DNA of 64,000 bases from Caulobacter sp. X (GCF_002742635.1 NZ_PEGF01000001.1:1302001-1366000); one strand, 5' to 3'. Positions 32,742 through 42,082 are shown, counted from the first letter of the stretch. The notes: generated from the sequence alone by a model not told the origin. A program made the numbers and translations.

Positions 32742-35700
32742 TCAAGCGACCTTCGGCTTCACGGGAGCGTCCGCGTCGCGCAACACGACATAGATCGCCG
32801 GAATGACCAGGACGGTCAGCACCGTCGAGGACGCCAGGCCAAACAGCAGCGATATCGCCAGCCCCTGGAAGATCGGGTCGGTCAGGATCACCGCCGCCCC
32901 GATCATCGCCGCCAGGGCGGTCAGCAGGATCGGCTTGAAGCGGATCGCGCCGGCCGTCAGCAGCACTTCGCGCAGCGGCCTTCCCTCCTCGGCGCTGTGG
33001 CGGATGAAGTCGACCAGCAGGATCGAGTTGCGGACGATGATCCCGGCCAGGGCGATGAAGCCGATCATCGACGTCGCGGTGAACGGCGCATGGAACAGGA
33101 TGTGGCCCAGCACGATGCCGACCAGGGTCAGCGGGATCGGCGTCAGGATCACCAACGGTAGGCGGAAGCTTTTGAACTGCGCCACGACCAGGACGTAGAT
33201 GCCCAGGATCGCCACCCCGAACGCCGCGCCCATATCGCGGAAGGTCACCCAGGTGATCTCCCATTCGCCGTCCCACAGCACGGTCGGGCGGCTCTCGTCG
33301 GCGGGCTGGCCGTGCATGCGGATGTCGGGCTTGGGCGTCGCGCCCCAGTCCAGGTCGCGCAGGCGCTTGTCGACGTCCATCATGCCGTAGATCGGCGCCT
33401 CGTAGGCCCCGGCCAGCTCGGCCATGACCATGTCGACGTCGCGACCGTCGCGGCGGAAGACGTGAGTGGCCCCCGCCTCGCGCTTGGCGTCGACCACTTC
33501 GGACAGCTCGACCAGGCGGCCGCTGGCGGCCCGCGCCACAGGCGTCGAGCCCAGGGTCTCGCCCCAGGTGCGGGCGCTTTGCGGCAGGCGGACCGAGATC
33601 TCCAGCGGATCACGGCCCTCGCCGCGATGGGCGTAGCCGACCACCTGCCCGCCGAACGCCGCGCCGATGGAGTCGAGCACGTCGCGGTCGGCGACGCCCA
33701 GGGCCTCCAGGCGCGATCGATCGGGAACCAGGCGCAGGGTGGGACGCGGGGCGCCCCAGCTGTCGTCGATGTCGACGATGTAGGGAACGGCGTGGAACGT
33801 CGCCTTGACGCGCTCGGCGACCGCGCGGCGGGTGGCGGCGTCAGGACCGTAGATCTCGGCCAGCAGGGTCGCCATGACCGGCGGTCCGGGCGGCGCCTCG
33901 ACGACCTTGATGGCCGCGCCAGCCGGCAGGGCCAGCCGCGCCAGGCGCTCGCGCAGATCCAGAGCCACGGCGTGGCTCGAGCGCTTGCGCTCGTCCTTCG
34001 GCGCCAGGGCCACGGACAGGTCGCCCTGCTCGGGACGGGCGCGCAGGTAGTAGTGGCGAACCAAGCCGTTGAAGTTGAACGGCGAGGCCGTGCCTGCGTA
34101 GGAGTCGATCGCGACCGTCTCCGGCAGGGTCCCGGCGATCGCGGCCGCCTGGGCCAGGGTGCGCTGGGTGATCTCCAACGACGCGCCTTCCGGCATGTCC
34201 AGCACCACCTGCAACTCGGACTTGTTGTCGAACGGCAGCAGCTTCACCGTCACCGTCTTGGTGGCGAACATGACGCAGGCCAGAAGGGTGGCGACGCCGA
34301 CCCCGCCCAGGAACATCCAGGCCGAGCGGCGGTCCCGGATCACGCGGCCGGCGACCCGGCGATAGAGCGCGCCCAGCTTACCCTCGTCGTCATGACCGTG
34401 GCCGTGCGCGACGCCTTCCAGCGTCTTGCGAGCGAGGCGGACCATCAGCCACGGGGCGATGACCACGGCCACGAAGAACGAGAACACCATGGCCGCCGAA
34501 GCGTTGACCGGGATCGGCGCCATGTAGGGCCCCATCAGGCCCGAGACGAACAGCATCGGCAGCAGGGCGGAGACGACGGTCAGCGTCGCCACGACCGTGG
34601 GATTGCCGACCTCGGCCACCGCCTCGACGGCGGCCTCGATCCGGCCGCGTCCGTCGTTCATCGCCCAATGGCGGGCGATGTTCTCGATCATGACGATGGC
34701 GTCGTCGACCAGGATGCCGATCGAGAAGATCAGGGCGAACAGGCTGACGCGATTGATCGTGTAACCCATCAGGTTCGAGGCGAAGAGCGTCAGCAGGATC
34801 GTCGTCGGAATGACCACCGCGGTGACGCCCGCCTCGCGCCAGCCGATCGCCAGGCCGATCAGCACGACGATCGAGACCGTCGCCAGCCCCAGGTGGAACA
34901 AGAGCTCATTGGCCTTTTCATTGGCGGTCGCGCCGTAGTCGCGCGTGACGTCGACGTTCAGCGTCGCGGGCAGCAGCGAGCCCTTCAGGGCCTCGACGCG
35001 ATCCAGGACGGCCTTGGAGACGACCACCGCGTTGGCGCCCTTGCGCTTGGCGATCGCCAGGCTGACCGCCGGCGCCTCGCTCCAGCCGTTCTCGAAGCGC
35101 GCGTAGCGGCGGACCTGGGTCTGGTCCTCGCGCGGGCCTTCGGCGACATCGGCGACGTCGCGAACATAGACGGCCTCGCCCTTGGCCGACGGCAGGGCCA
35201 AGAGGCCGATCTCGGCCGCGCTCTTCAGGTCGCGCCCGGCGGTGACGGCGACCGCCTCGCCGCCGTTGCGCACGTCGCCGGCCGGGAACGCGCGGGTCGC
35301 CTGCCGGATGGTGTCCATCAGCGCGCCCATCGAGACGCCGCGCAAGGCCAGGCGCGCGGGATCGGGCGTAACGCGGATCTCGCGGGGGCGGCCGCCGACG
35401 ATGAAGGTCAGGCCCACGTCGTCGACCTTGGCGACCTCGGTCCTGAGCTTGCCGGCAACCTCGCGCAGGCTATCGTCGGTCCAGCGGCTCTCATAGCCCG
35501 GCTTGGGCGACAAGGTCAGGACCAGGCTTGGCACGTCGTTGATGCCGCGCGTCTGGATCAGCGGCTCGGGGATGCCGGCGGGAATCCGGTCGTAGTTGGC
35601 GCGAACCTTCTCGTGGATGCGCACGGCCGCCGCGTCGGGGTCGACGCCGACCTTGAAGCGCGCGGTGACCATCACCTGGTGGTCGTCGGCGAAGGCGTAG

Positions 35701-35954
35701 ACGTGCTCGACGTCGTTGACGCTCTTGACGATCGCTTCCAGCGGCTTGCCGACCAGCTCGACGGCGTCGGGCGCGGACAGGCCAGGCGCGGCGACCATGA
35801 TGTCGACCATCGGCACGCTGATTTGCGGCTCCTCCTCGCGGGGGATCGAGAACAGCGCCAGCAGGCCGACGGCGATCGCGGCCATCAGGATCAGGGGCGT
35901 CAGCGGCGAGCGGATCGTCGCCTTCGTCAGGCGGCCGGAGAGCCCGAGATTCAT
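32742..35954 (-). CDS. RND-family efflux pump, inner-membrane subunit
   Basis: Proton-driven RND transporter of 1070 residues with the usual duplicated layout of twelve membrane helices and two large periplasmic loops. The second N-terminal-half motif SIGILVDDAIVMIENI carries the essential Asp pair of helix 4. The C-terminal half has IALAGIIVRNSILLVDFI. A short His-rich segment (HGHGHDDE) lies in the cytoplasmic connection between the two halves, at about residue 510. The start overlaps the stop of the upstream membrane-fusion gene (ATGA). Closest in style to HAE1/uncharacterised efflux pumps rather than CzcA. Its place in a sulfide operon suggests export of a sulfur-derived or thiol-modified compound; the substrate is unknown. 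Confidence 0.9.
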   Translation of the reverse strand: MNLGLSGRLTKATIRSPLTPLILMAAIAVGLLALFSIPREEEPQISVPMVDIMVAAPGLSAPDAVELVGKPLEAIVKSVNDVEHVYAFADDHQVMVTARFKVGVDPDAAAVRIHEKVRANYDRIPAGIPEPLIQTRGINDVPSLVLTLSPKPGYESRWTDDSLREVAGKLRTEVAKVDDVGLTFIVGGRPREIRVTPDPARLALRGVSMGALMDTIRQATRAFPAGDVRNGGEAVAVTAGRDLKSAAEIGLLALPSAKGEAVYVRDVADVAEGPREDQTQVRRYARFENGWSEAPAVSLAIAKRKGANAVVVSKAVLDRVEALKGSLLPATLNVDVTRDYGATANEKANELLFHLGLATVSIVVLIGLAIGWREAGVTAVVIPTTILLTLFASNLMGYTINRVSLFALIFSIGILVDDAIVMIENIARHWAMNDGRGRIEAAVEAVAEVGNPTVVATLTVVSALLPMLFVSGLMGPYMAPIPVNASAAMVFSFFVAVVIAPWLMVRLARKTLEGVAHGHGHDDEGKLGALYRRVAGRVIRDRRSAWMFLGGVGVATLLACVMFATKTVTVKLLPFDNKSELQVVLDMPEGASLEITQRTLAQAAAIAGTLPETVAIDSYAGTASPFNFNGLVRHYYLRARPEQGDLSVALAPKDERKRSSHAVALDLRERLARLALPAGAAIKVVEAPPGPPVMATLLAEIYGPDAATRRAVAERVKATFHAVPYIVDIDDSWGAPRPTLRLVPDRSRLEALGVADRDVLDSIGAAFGGQVVGYAHRGEGRDPLEISVRLPQSARTWGETLGSTPVARAASGRLVELSEVVDAKREAGATHVFRRDGRDVDMVMAELAGAYEAPIYGMMDVDKRLRDLDWGATPKPDIRMHGQPADESRPTVLWDGEWEITWVTFRDMGAAFGVAILGIYVLVVAQFKSFRLPLVILTPIPLTLVGIVLGHILFHAPFTATSMIGFIALAGIIVRNSILLVDFIRHSAEEGRPLREVLLTAGAIRFKPILLTALAAMIGAAVILTDPIFQGLAISLLFGLASSTVLTVLVIPAIYVVLRDADAPVKPKVA

Positions 35955-36985
35955 CGCCCCGCCTCCGCCGGCGTCAGGACGTCGCCGATCCGAAGGCCGG
36001 ACAGGACTTCGACCATGCCGGCGTCAGAAGCGGCGGTGGTTTGGACGGGGCTGTCGGCGACCGCGCCGTCCTTGCCGACCAGGCGGACATAGTCGACGCC
36101 GAAACGGGTGACCACGTAGCGACGCGGGATAACCACCGCCTGGCGCTGGCCGACCGAAACGAAAGCCCGAACCTTTCGCCCGATCAGCGCCTGGGGAAGG
36201 TCGGCGGCGGTGACGTCCGCCACGATCTGGCCGCCGGTCACGGCGGGATACACCTGGCTGATCTGTCCGGACGCGACCGCGCCGCCCAGATCCTCGGCGG
36301 CGAAGCGGACCTTGCCGCCGGCCTTCAACGCCGAGGCCTCGCCTTCGGGAAGGGTTATGCGCACGACCGGCGGTCCGGCGGTGATCGTGGCGATCGACTG
36401 TCCGGGCATGACCACCGAGCCCACGGGCACGTCGGCGGTCAGCACGCGCCCGGCCGCGGGGGCCAGCACCGCGCCCTGGACGCCGAGTTCGGCGCTGGCC
36501 CGCGCCTGGGCGCGCGCGGCGGCGAGCCCCGCGCTGGCGGCTTTGGCGGCGGCCTGCACCTGATCCAGACGGGCCTTGGCGTAGACGCCGTGATCGTAGA
36601 GGTCCTGGGTGCGGGCGAGATCGGCCTGGGCCTGGGCGGCCTGGGCGGCGGCGGCGGCGACCTGGGCGTCGTATGCGCCGGTCTGCAGGCCGATCCGCTC
36701 GTCGTGGACGATGGCGATCGTCTGACCCTGGCGAACGACGTCGCCTTCCTTCACCAGCAGGCGCGCGATCGTCCCGGGGATCCGGGCGCGCGCCTCGGCC
36801 ATGTCCCGCGTCGTCAGCGTGGCGGGGACCGGCTTGAGATCATCGACGACCGACGCGCGGACCGTCAGGCGATCGGCGGCGGGCGCCATGACCACGGCGG
36901 GCTTGGTCGAGGCCTCGTCCTTGCCGCACGCGCCGAGCAGCGCGGCCAGCCCAAGAGCGCCGATCAGGAGTGGCTTTGCGGTCAT
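35951..36985 (-). CDS. RND periplasmic adaptor (membrane-fusion) lipoprotein
   Basis: HlyD/AcrA-type adaptor of 344 residues. It is a lipoprotein: residues 1-19 are a signal sequence and the lipobox LLGAC places the lipidated Cys at about 20. A lipoyl/barrel-sandwich half-motif IPGTIARLLVKEGDVVRQGQTI precedes an Ala/Gln-rich coiled-coil hairpin (about 100-160). The second half (APAAGRVLTADVPVGSVVMPGQ) and a beta-barrel domain follow. It connects the downstream RND pump to an outer-membrane channel, plausibly the TolC-like protein at 39484. It overlaps the pump gene by four bases and follows the rhodanese gene by 27 bases. Confidence 0.9.
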   Translation of the reverse strand: MTAKPLLIGALGLAALLGACGKDEASTKPAVVMAPAADRLTVRASVVDDLKPVPATLTTRDMAEARARIPGTIARLLVKEGDVVRQGQTIAIVHDERIGLQTGAYDAQVAAAAAQAAQAQADLARTQDLYDHGVYAKARLDQVQAAAKAASAGLAAARAQARASAELGVQGAVLAPAAGRVLTADVPVGSVVMPGQSIATITAGPPVVRITLPEGEASALKAGGKVRFAAEDLGGAVASGQISQVYPAVTGGQIVADVTAADLPQALIGRKVRAFVSVGQRQAVVIPRRYVVTRFGVDYVRLVGKDGAVADSPVQTTAASDAGMVEVLSGLRIGDVLTPAEAGR

Positions 36986-37012
36986 CGTCGTCCCCCCAAG
37001 GGTCTTTTTTCT

Positions 37013-37372
37013 TCAGCCGCGATCGCGGACTTGGCCGCTGGCGGCGTCCAGGCTGACAGTGGGGAGGCCAGCAGCCTTCCACGCCATGATTCCGCCGCCC
37101 AGATGGCTGTCCAGCTTGTGGCCGGCGGCCCGGCAGCGATCGATGGCGGTCGCAGAGCGCTTGCCAGAGCCGCACTGCATGACGATGCGCCGGTCATCGG
37201 CGAGCGGCAGCGCGGACGGGTCGAAGGTCGACAGCGGGAAATTCAGCGCGCCATGGATCCGCTCGGCCGCGAACTCGGCGGGCTCACGCACGTCGATCAG
37301 CAGGATCTGGCCCGCGTCTAGCGCCGCCTTCACTTCCGCGGGGGTGAGGTCCTTCACCTTCGATCCGAACAT
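37013..37372 (-). CDS. Rhodanese-domain sulfurtransferase
   Basis: Single-domain cytoplasmic rhodanese of 119 residues. The N-terminal landmark is LLIDVREPAEFAAERIHGALNFP. The active-site loop is CGSGKRS with catalytic Cys67. C-terminal HLGGGIMAWKAAGLP is the rest of the usual signature. It accepts sulfane sulfur as a Cys persulfide and passes it to a thiol acceptor. It is the first gene of the leftward operon (rhodanese, adaptor, pump, ArsR regulator), directly divergent from the sulfide:quinone reductase gene. Together with the thioredoxin and DUF2892 genes it marks the locus as a sulfide-oxidation cluster. Confidence 0.92.
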   Translation of the reverse strand: MFGSKVKDLTPAEVKAALDAGQILLIDVREPAEFAAERIHGALNFPLSTFDPSALPLADDRRIVMQCGSGKRSATAIDRCRAAGHKLDSHLGGGIMAWKAAGLPTVSLDAASGQVRDRG

Positions 37373-37423
37373 GGCCGTCTCCGTCGCAAGGGGGGCGTCG
37401 TCGCCCTAAAAATTCGCAATTGC

Positions 37424-37447
37424 TAATATGCGGAGATTGGAATATTA
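37424..37447. promoter_or_regulatory. Candidate SqrR/BigR operator between the two arms
   Basis: Inverted repeat TAATAT (37424-37429), 12 bases, ATATTA (37442-37447), in an AT-rich stretch of an otherwise GC-rich divergent region. Such AT-rich dyads are bound by ArsR-type sulfur sensors. It lies 52 bases upstream of the rhodanese start and 86 bases before the sulfide:quinone reductase start. Confidence 0.6.
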
Positions 37448-37532
37448 AGTCAAGCGTGGCCGGTTGACAGACATCCTGGCCGCTCCGGCCGGCCAGCGAG
37501 CTGATCGGGATCAACCAGTAGGGAGAAGCCAG

Positions 37533-38816
37533 GTGGCCAAGCCTCGCATCGTCGTTCTGGGAGCCGGTCTGGGCGGCGCCATCGCCGCCTTCGAGATCAA
37601 GCTCGCCGTCGGCAAGAAGGCCGATGTCCATGTCGTCTCGCAGGGCGACACGTTCCACTTCGTGCCCTCCAACCCCTGGGTCGCCGTACGCTGGCGCACG
37701 CGCGACGCGATCGAGGTCAAGCTGCCGCCAGTCTTCCAGAAGAAGGACATCGCCTTCACAGGCGTCGGCGCCAGCAAGGTGGATCCCGCGACCAACACGC
37801 TGCATCTGGCCGATGGTCAGGCCCTGGCCTACGACTATCTTGTCATCGCCACGGGCCCCGAGCTGGCCTTCGACGAAATCCCCGGGCTGGGACCGAACGG
37901 CGGCCACACCCAATCCGTCTGCCACGTGGCCCACGCCGAGACCGCCGCCGACGCCTTCGACAAATTCTGCCAGAACCCCGGCCCGATCGTCGTCGGCGCG
38001 GTGCAGGGCGCCTCGTGCTTCGGCCCCGCCTACGAATTCGCCCTGATCCTCGACACCGAGCTGCGCCGCCGCAAGGTGCGCGACAAGGTCCCAATGACCT
38101 TCGTGACCTCGGAGCCCTATATCGGCCACCTGGGCCTGGACGGCGTCGGCGACACCAAGGGCTTACTGGAAAGCGAGCTGCGCCAGCGTCACATCAAGTG
38201 GGTGACCAACGCCAAGGTCGCCTCGGTCGACGAAGGCCTAATGCATGTCGAGGAGATCGCAGAGGACGGTTCGGTGCGCGCCCAGCACGACCTGCCGTTC
38301 GGCTTCTCGATGATGTTGCCCGCCTTCCGCGGCGTCGAGGCCGTGCGCGGCGTCGAGGGGCTGGTCAATCCGCGCGGCTTCATCCTGATCGACAAGCACC
38401 AGTGCAATCCGACCTTCCCCAACATCATGGCGCTGGGCGTCTGCGTCGCCATCGCGCCGACCGGCAAGACGCCGGTGCCGGTGGGCGTGCCCAAGACCGG
38501 CTTCATGATCGAGAGCATGGTCACGGCCATCGCCCATAACTTGAAAGAGATCCTGGACGAGCAGGAGCCGACCCACGAGGCCAGCTGGAACGCCATCTGC
38601 CTGGCCGACTTCGGCGACGGCGGCGTGGCCTTCGTCGCCCAGCCGCAGATCCCGCCGCGCAACGTCAACTGGTCGGCCAGCGGCAAGTGGGTCCACCTGG
38701 CCAAGGTCGGCTTCGAGAAATACTTCCTGGGCAAGGTCAAGCGCGGCGAAAGCGAGCCGTTCTACGAGAAGCTCGCCCTCGACATCCTGGGCGTCAACAA
38801 GATCAAGGGCGCCTAG
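37533..38816 (+). CDS. sqr: Sulfide:quinone reductase
   Basis: Membrane-peripheral flavoprotein of 427 residues that oxidises sulfide to polysulfide or persulfide and reduces quinone. The GTG at 37533 follows GGGAGAAGCCAG. The FAD motif VVLGAGLGGAIAAFEI is at the N-terminus, followed by FVPSNPWVAVRWR. The three redox cysteines are visible: Cys130 (SVCHVAH), Cys162 (ASCFGPAYEF) and Cys356 (AICLADFG). They match positions 128, 160 and 356 of the acidithiobacillus enzyme. The thioredoxin gene begins two bases after the stop. It is divergent from the rhodanese-RND-ArsR operon. Expected to be the sulfide-consuming step of the cluster. Confidence 0.92.
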   Translation: MAKPRIVVLGAGLGGAIAAFEIKLAVGKKADVHVVSQGDTFHFVPSNPWVAVRWRTRDAIEVKLPPVFQKKDIAFTGVGASKVDPATNTLHLADGQALAYDYLVIATGPELAFDEIPGLGPNGGHTQSVCHVAHAETAADAFDKFCQNPGPIVVGAVQGASCFGPAYEFALILDTELRRRKVRDKVPMTFVTSEPYIGHLGLDGVGDTKGLLESELRQRHIKWVTNAKVASVDEGLMHVEEIAEDGSVRAQHDLPFGFSMMLPAFRGVEAVRGVEGLVNPRGFILIDKHQCNPTFPNIMALGVCVAIAPTGKTPVPVGVPKTGFMIESMVTAIAHNLKEILDEQEPTHEASWNAICLADFGDGGVAFVAQPQIPPRNVNWSASGKWVHLAKVGFEKYFLGKVKRGESEPFYEKLALDILGVNKIKGA

Positions 38817-38818
38817 CG

Positions 38819-39262
38819 ATGCGCCAGTTCGCTTGCCCCGCCTGTGGCGCGTCCAACCGCATTCCGGAGGATCGCGACCCGGCCGCCGCCCGATGCGGGC
38901 TCTGCAAGGCCGAGGTCTTTTCCAGCGCGCCGCTGGACGTCGACGCCCAGGGGCTCGCCCGCCATCTCTCCGGGACGAAAGGCGCCCCGGTGCTCGTCGA
39001 TGTCTGGGCCCCCTGGTGCGGGCCCTGTCGCGCGATGGTCCCGCAGTTCGCCGCGGCCGCCGCGCGTCTTGGCGCTCGGGCGCGGCTGTTGAAGCTCAAC
39101 GCCGACGACAATCCCGGCCCCTGCGCACAGTACGCCGTCCAAGGGATACCGGCGCTGCTGCTCTTTCAGGATGGCCGCCTGATCGCCCGCAAGGCGGGCC
39201 TGATGAGCGCCGACCAACTTGTCGATTGGGTGAGCCTGGCCACGGCCAAGGCCGCCGTCTGA
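38819..39262 (+). CDS. trxC: Thioredoxin 2-like protein with zinc ribbon
   Basis: A 147-residue TrxC-type thioredoxin. An N-terminal zinc ribbon with two CxxC pairs (Cys6/Cys9 and Cys26/Cys29) precedes the thioredoxin fold. The active site is WCGPC in VDVWAPWCGPCRAM, and the cis-Pro loop is VQGIPALLLF. It lies two bases behind the sulfide:quinone reductase gene, so it is co-transcribed and probably coupled. It likely reduces persulfides or disulfides formed when sulfide is oxidised, accepting sulfane sulfur from rhodanese or the reductase. The first CxxC residues (FACPACGASNRIPED) match TrxC rather than TrxA. Confidence 0.92.
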   Translation: MRQFACPACGASNRIPEDRDPAAARCGLCKAEVFSSAPLDVDAQGLARHLSGTKGAPVLVDVWAPWCGPCRAMVPQFAAAAARLGARARLLKLNADDNPGPCAQYAVQGIPALLLFQDGRLIARKAGLMSADQLVDWVSLATAKAAV

Positions 39263-39280
39263 TAGCGAAAGGAACACACC

Positions 39281-39484
39281 ATGACCCTCGATCGCGCCGT
39301 GCTGGCCTTCGCCGGCTTCGTGGTCCTGCTCGGACTGGCGCTCGCGCGCATTGTCCATCCCTACTGGGTTGGCCTCTCGATCTTCGCCGGGCTGAACATG
39401 ATCCAGGCCGCGTTCACGGGCTTCTGCCCGGCGGCGATGATCTTCAAGAAGCTGGGCGTGAAACCGGGGACGGCGTTCCGCTGA
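39281..39484 (+). CDS. DUF2892 (YgaP-like) membrane protein
   Basis: A 67-residue inner-membrane protein with two predicted helices (AVLAFAGFVVLLGLALARIV and YWVGLSIFAGLNMIQAAF). It is followed by the family signature FTGFCPAAMIFKKLG with one conserved Cys. The ATG at 39281 follows AAAGGAACACACC. In other bacteria this domain is fused to or encoded beside rhodaneses (as in YgaP) and beside BigR-regulated genes, and it is thought to help move sulfur species. Its stop overlaps the start of the TolC-like gene (TGATG). Confidence 0.88.
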   Translation: MTLDRAVLAFAGFVVLLGLALARIVHPYWVGLSIFAGLNMIQAAFTGFCPAAMIFKKLGVKPGTAFR

Positions 39485-40752
39485 TGCGCCGCGCCGCTCT
39501 GATCGCCGCCGTCGCCCTGCTGGCCTCGCCGTCCCTCGGCCAGGCGACCACGCTGGAAGAGGCCATCGCGGCGGCGCGCGCCTACAATCCGCAGATCCGC
39601 GCCGCCAAGGCGCGAGCGGAGGCGGCCGACGCCCGTCTGGACGCGGCCAAGGGCGCGCGGCTCCCAAGCGTTGGCCTGGCTGGCGAGTATCTGAGCGGCC
39701 GAAACGACCTGGGCGGCTTCTTCGGCTTCGCCGCCGCGAACGTGGACCCGCGATCGGCCCGCCTGGAGCTTTCGCAACCGCTTTACGCCGGCGGCGCGTT
39801 GTCCGCTGGCGTGGACCAGGCGCGCGCCGGCCAGGCGGGGGCCCAGGCTCGCCTGATTCAGGCCGACGATGAGCTGCAGGTCGCCGTTGCCCGCGCCTAT
39901 GCCGGCGTACGCGCCGCCCAGACCTTCTTCGAGGCGAGCCAGGCGCAGGCGAAGGCGTTTGAAGAAGGGGCCCGGCAGGCGACGCTGCGCTTCAACGCAG
40001 GCGAGATTCCGCGCAGCGACCTGGATCTGACGCTCGCGCGCAAGGCCGAGGCGCGGGCGGGCGTGGCGAAGGCGCAAGGGGCCCTCGCGGTGGCCCGCGC
40101 CCAGTACGCCGCGCTGGTCGGCGCCGAGCCGGTGGCGCTGGAGCCGGCGCCCGACGACGGCGCCCTGCCCTCGCTCGACGAAGCCTTGACCCGCGCCGAG
40201 ACCGTCAGCCCAGCCCTAAAGGCCGCCGAGGCTGGCGTGCGCGCGGCGCGAGCAGCCGCCTCGGCCGCCGCCGCTCAAGGCCTGCCCAGCGTCAGCCTGG
40301 CCGCCCGCGCCGAACAGGTGCGCGACCAGTTCTTTCCCGGCTATCGATCGGACGCGGTGACGGTCGGCTTGCAGGGACGGTGGACCCTGTTCTCCGGCGG
40401 ACGCGTCCAGGCGGCCAAGTCCGAGGCGGCCGCGGGCGTCCGCGCCGCCGAAGCCGAGCGCGACGCCTCGCGGGCCGCGCTCAAGACGGCCGTGATCGGC
40501 GCCTGGAGCGATCTTCAGGCCAGTCGCCTCGCCGCGACGGCCGCCCGGGAACAGGTTCAAGCGGCCAACAGCGCCGTCGAGAGCTTGCGCCAGGAGGTGC
40601 GGGTCGGACAGCGCCCCATGCTCGACCTGCTCGACGCCCAGCGCGACCAGCTGGCCGCCGTGGCGCGCGCCTTGGCCGCCGAGGGAGACGTCACAGCCAG
40701 CGCTCGCCAGCTGGCGGTCTTGACCAGCACGGCGCCCGCGTCGCGTCCTTAG
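39484..40752 (+). CDS. TolC-family outer-membrane channel
   Basis: Outer-membrane efflux protein of 422 residues. The signal peptide ends at about residue 20. Two OEP repeats follow, each with Ala-rich coiled-coil helices (about 25-210 and 230-415). Typical landmarks are [32 protein letters not shown], and the second-repeat [14 protein letters not shown]. It would form the outer-membrane duct for the adaptor and RND pump encoded on the opposite arm. The start overlaps the DUF2892 stop, so it belongs to the sulfide:quinone reductase operon. That placement splits one tripartite pump over two divergent operons, presumably under one regulator. Confidence 0.9.
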   Translation: MRRAALIAAVALLASPSLGQATTLEEAIAAARAYNPQIRAAKARAEAADARLDAAKGARLPSVGLAGEYLSGRNDLGGFFGFAAANVDPRSARLELSQPLYAGGALSAGVDQARAGQAGAQARLIQADDELQVAVARAYAGVRAAQTFFEASQAQAKAFEEGARQATLRFNAGEIPRSDLDLTLARKAEARAGVAKAQGALAVARAQYAALVGAEPVALEPAPDDGALPSLDEALTRAETVSPALKAAEAGVRAARAAASAAAAQGLPSVSLAARAEQVRDQFFPGYRSDAVTVGLQGRWTLFSGGRVQAAKSEAAAGVRAAEAERDASRAALKTAVIGAWSDLQASRLAATAAREQVQAANSAVESLRQEVRVGQRPMLDLLDAQRDQLAAVARALAAEGDVTASARQLAVLTSTAPASRP

Positions 40753-40816
40753 AACGGACGTCAGCCGGCGCGGAACGGCGCAAACCACATAACTCTTTGA
40801 TTTTATCGGGGAAGAG

Positions 40817-40906
40817 TGGCGGTGAGAGAGGGATTCGAACCCTCGATAGAGTTTCCCCTATACACGCGTTCCAGGCGTGCGCCTTCAACCACTCGGCCAC
40901 CTCACC
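40817..40906 (-). tRNA. tRNA-Ser (anticodon GGA)
   Basis: A 90-base class II tRNA read on the minus strand from 40906 to 40817. The acceptor stem begins GGTGAGG and the 3' end GCCA is encoded. The D-loop is GGCCGAGTGGTTGAAGGC. The anticodon loop is CTGGAAC (GGA). A long variable arm typical of serine tRNAs is present (GTATAGGGGAAACTCTAT). The T-arm is GAGGGTTCGAATCCCTC. Confidence 0.96.
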
Positions 40907-41078
40907 AGCGCATTCGAGTCGGGGGTGGTTGAGACCCCCGGCGCGGGAAGGCGCGCAATATACTCAGGGACCGTCTCAGGGCAAGCGAACAAAGCGCGCC
41001 TCTTCATCGCGGGGTGAAACCGGGCGCGCGAACGCCTATATCGGGGCCCAAGACATTCCAGCCTTCGAGAGGCCCGCC

Positions 41079-41732
41079 ATGCTGTCGCTGAAGAAAACCC
41101 TCGAGATGCCCACCGCCGACACGGCCCTGCCCGGTCGCCCGGAACCGATTCCGACGGCGGAGACGCACTTCGTCAACGGACATCCGCTGAAGGGCCCGTA
41201 TCCGGACGGCCTGGAGACGGCGATCTTCGCCATGGGCTGCTTCTGGGGCGTCGAGCGCGTGTTCTGGAAGGTTCCGGGCGTCTATGTGACCGCCGCCGGC
41301 TATGCGGCGGGCATCACGCCCAACCCGACCTACGAGGAAGTCTGCACCGGCCGCACCGGCCACACCGAGGTCGTGCTGGTGGTGTTCGATCCCAAGGTCA
41401 TCACCTACGAAACGCTGCTGAAGACCTTCTGGGAGAACCACGACCCGACGCAGGGCATGCGCCAGGGCGGCGACATCGGCACCCAGTATCGGTCGGGCAT
41501 CTATGTGACCAACGACGCCCAGGCCGCCGCGGCCGTGGAGTCCAAGGAAGCCTACCAGCAGGCGCTGTCGGCCAAGGGCCTGGGCCCGATCACCACCGAG
41601 ATCGCCGCCGCCGGCCCGTTCTACTTCGCCGAGGACTACCACCAGCAGTACCTGGCCAAGAACCCTAACGGCTATTGCGGCATCGGCGGCACGGGCGTCG
41701 TCTGCCCGATCGGTGTCGGCGTCGAGGCCTGA
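41079..41732 (+). CDS. msrA: Peptide methionine sulfoxide reductase MsrA
   Basis: Cytoplasmic repair enzyme of 217 residues that reduces methionine-S-sulfoxide. The ATG at 41079 follows AGAGGCCCGCC. The frame is open far upstream across the tRNA and the TolC-like gene, but that is shadow. The catalytic Cys54 lies in [42 protein letters not shown] and [10 protein letters not shown] complete the signature. The C-terminus ([14 protein letters not shown]) carries two recycling cysteines. Its stop overlaps the start of the MmcQ/YjbR gene, so the pair is co-transcribed. Confidence 0.96.
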   Translation: MLSLKKTLEMPTADTALPGRPEPIPTAETHFVNGHPLKGPYPDGLETAIFAMGCFWGVERVFWKVPGVYVTAAGYAAGITPNPTYEEVCTGRTGHTEVVLVVFDPKVITYETLLKTFWENHDPTQGMRQGGDIGTQYRSGIYVTNDAQAAAAVESKEAYQQALSAKGLGPITTEIAAAGPFYFAEDYHQQYLAKNPNGYCGIGGTGVVCPIGVGVEA

Positions 41733-42082
41733 TGAGCCCCGAGGCTTTCGACCGGGCGTGCCTGGCCCTGCCGGGCGCGACCCTGTCGATCCAGTGGGGC
41801 GACGATCACGTCTTCAAGGTCGGCGGCAAGATGTTCGCCGTGCGCGGTCAGGGCGTCGGCCAGGGCGGGATTTCGTTCAAGGCCTCGGACGTGGCGTTCG
41901 AGGTCTTGACCGAGTCCGGCCAAGCCGCGCCCGCCCCCTACCTGGCCCGCGCCAAATGGGTGCATTTCGCTGACCTCGACGCGCTCGACGCGGACGAGGT
42001 CGCCGACTGGGTGAAGACCGCCTACGGCCTGATCGCGGCGAAGCTGACGCGCAAGGCGCGGGCGGAGCTGGGATTGCTTTAA
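41732..42082 (+). CDS. MmcQ/YjbR-family DNA-binding-fold protein
   Basis: A 116-residue protein of the MmcQ/YjbR family, a CyaY-like fold of unknown biochemical role. Family landmarks are the N-terminal CLALPGATLSIQWGDDHVFKVGGKMFA and the C-terminal YLARAKWVHFADLDAL, with DWVKTAYGLIAAKL near the end. The ATG at 41732 overlaps the msrA stop (TGATG). It is convergent with the TetR gene; the two stop codons overlap by four bases. Confidence 0.85.
   Translation: MSPEAFDRACLALPGATLSIQWGDDHVFKVGGKMFAVRGQGVGQGGISFKASDVAFEVLTESGQAAPAPYLARAKWVHFADLDALDADEVADWVKTAYGLIAAKLTRKARAELGLL

Noticed and set aside
40380..41078. Upstream extension of the msrA frame across the tRNA and the TolC-like gene
   Set aside because: It would translate through a tRNA gene in an Arg-rich shadow frame. 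The ATG at 41079 has a ribosome-binding site and begins the real protein.
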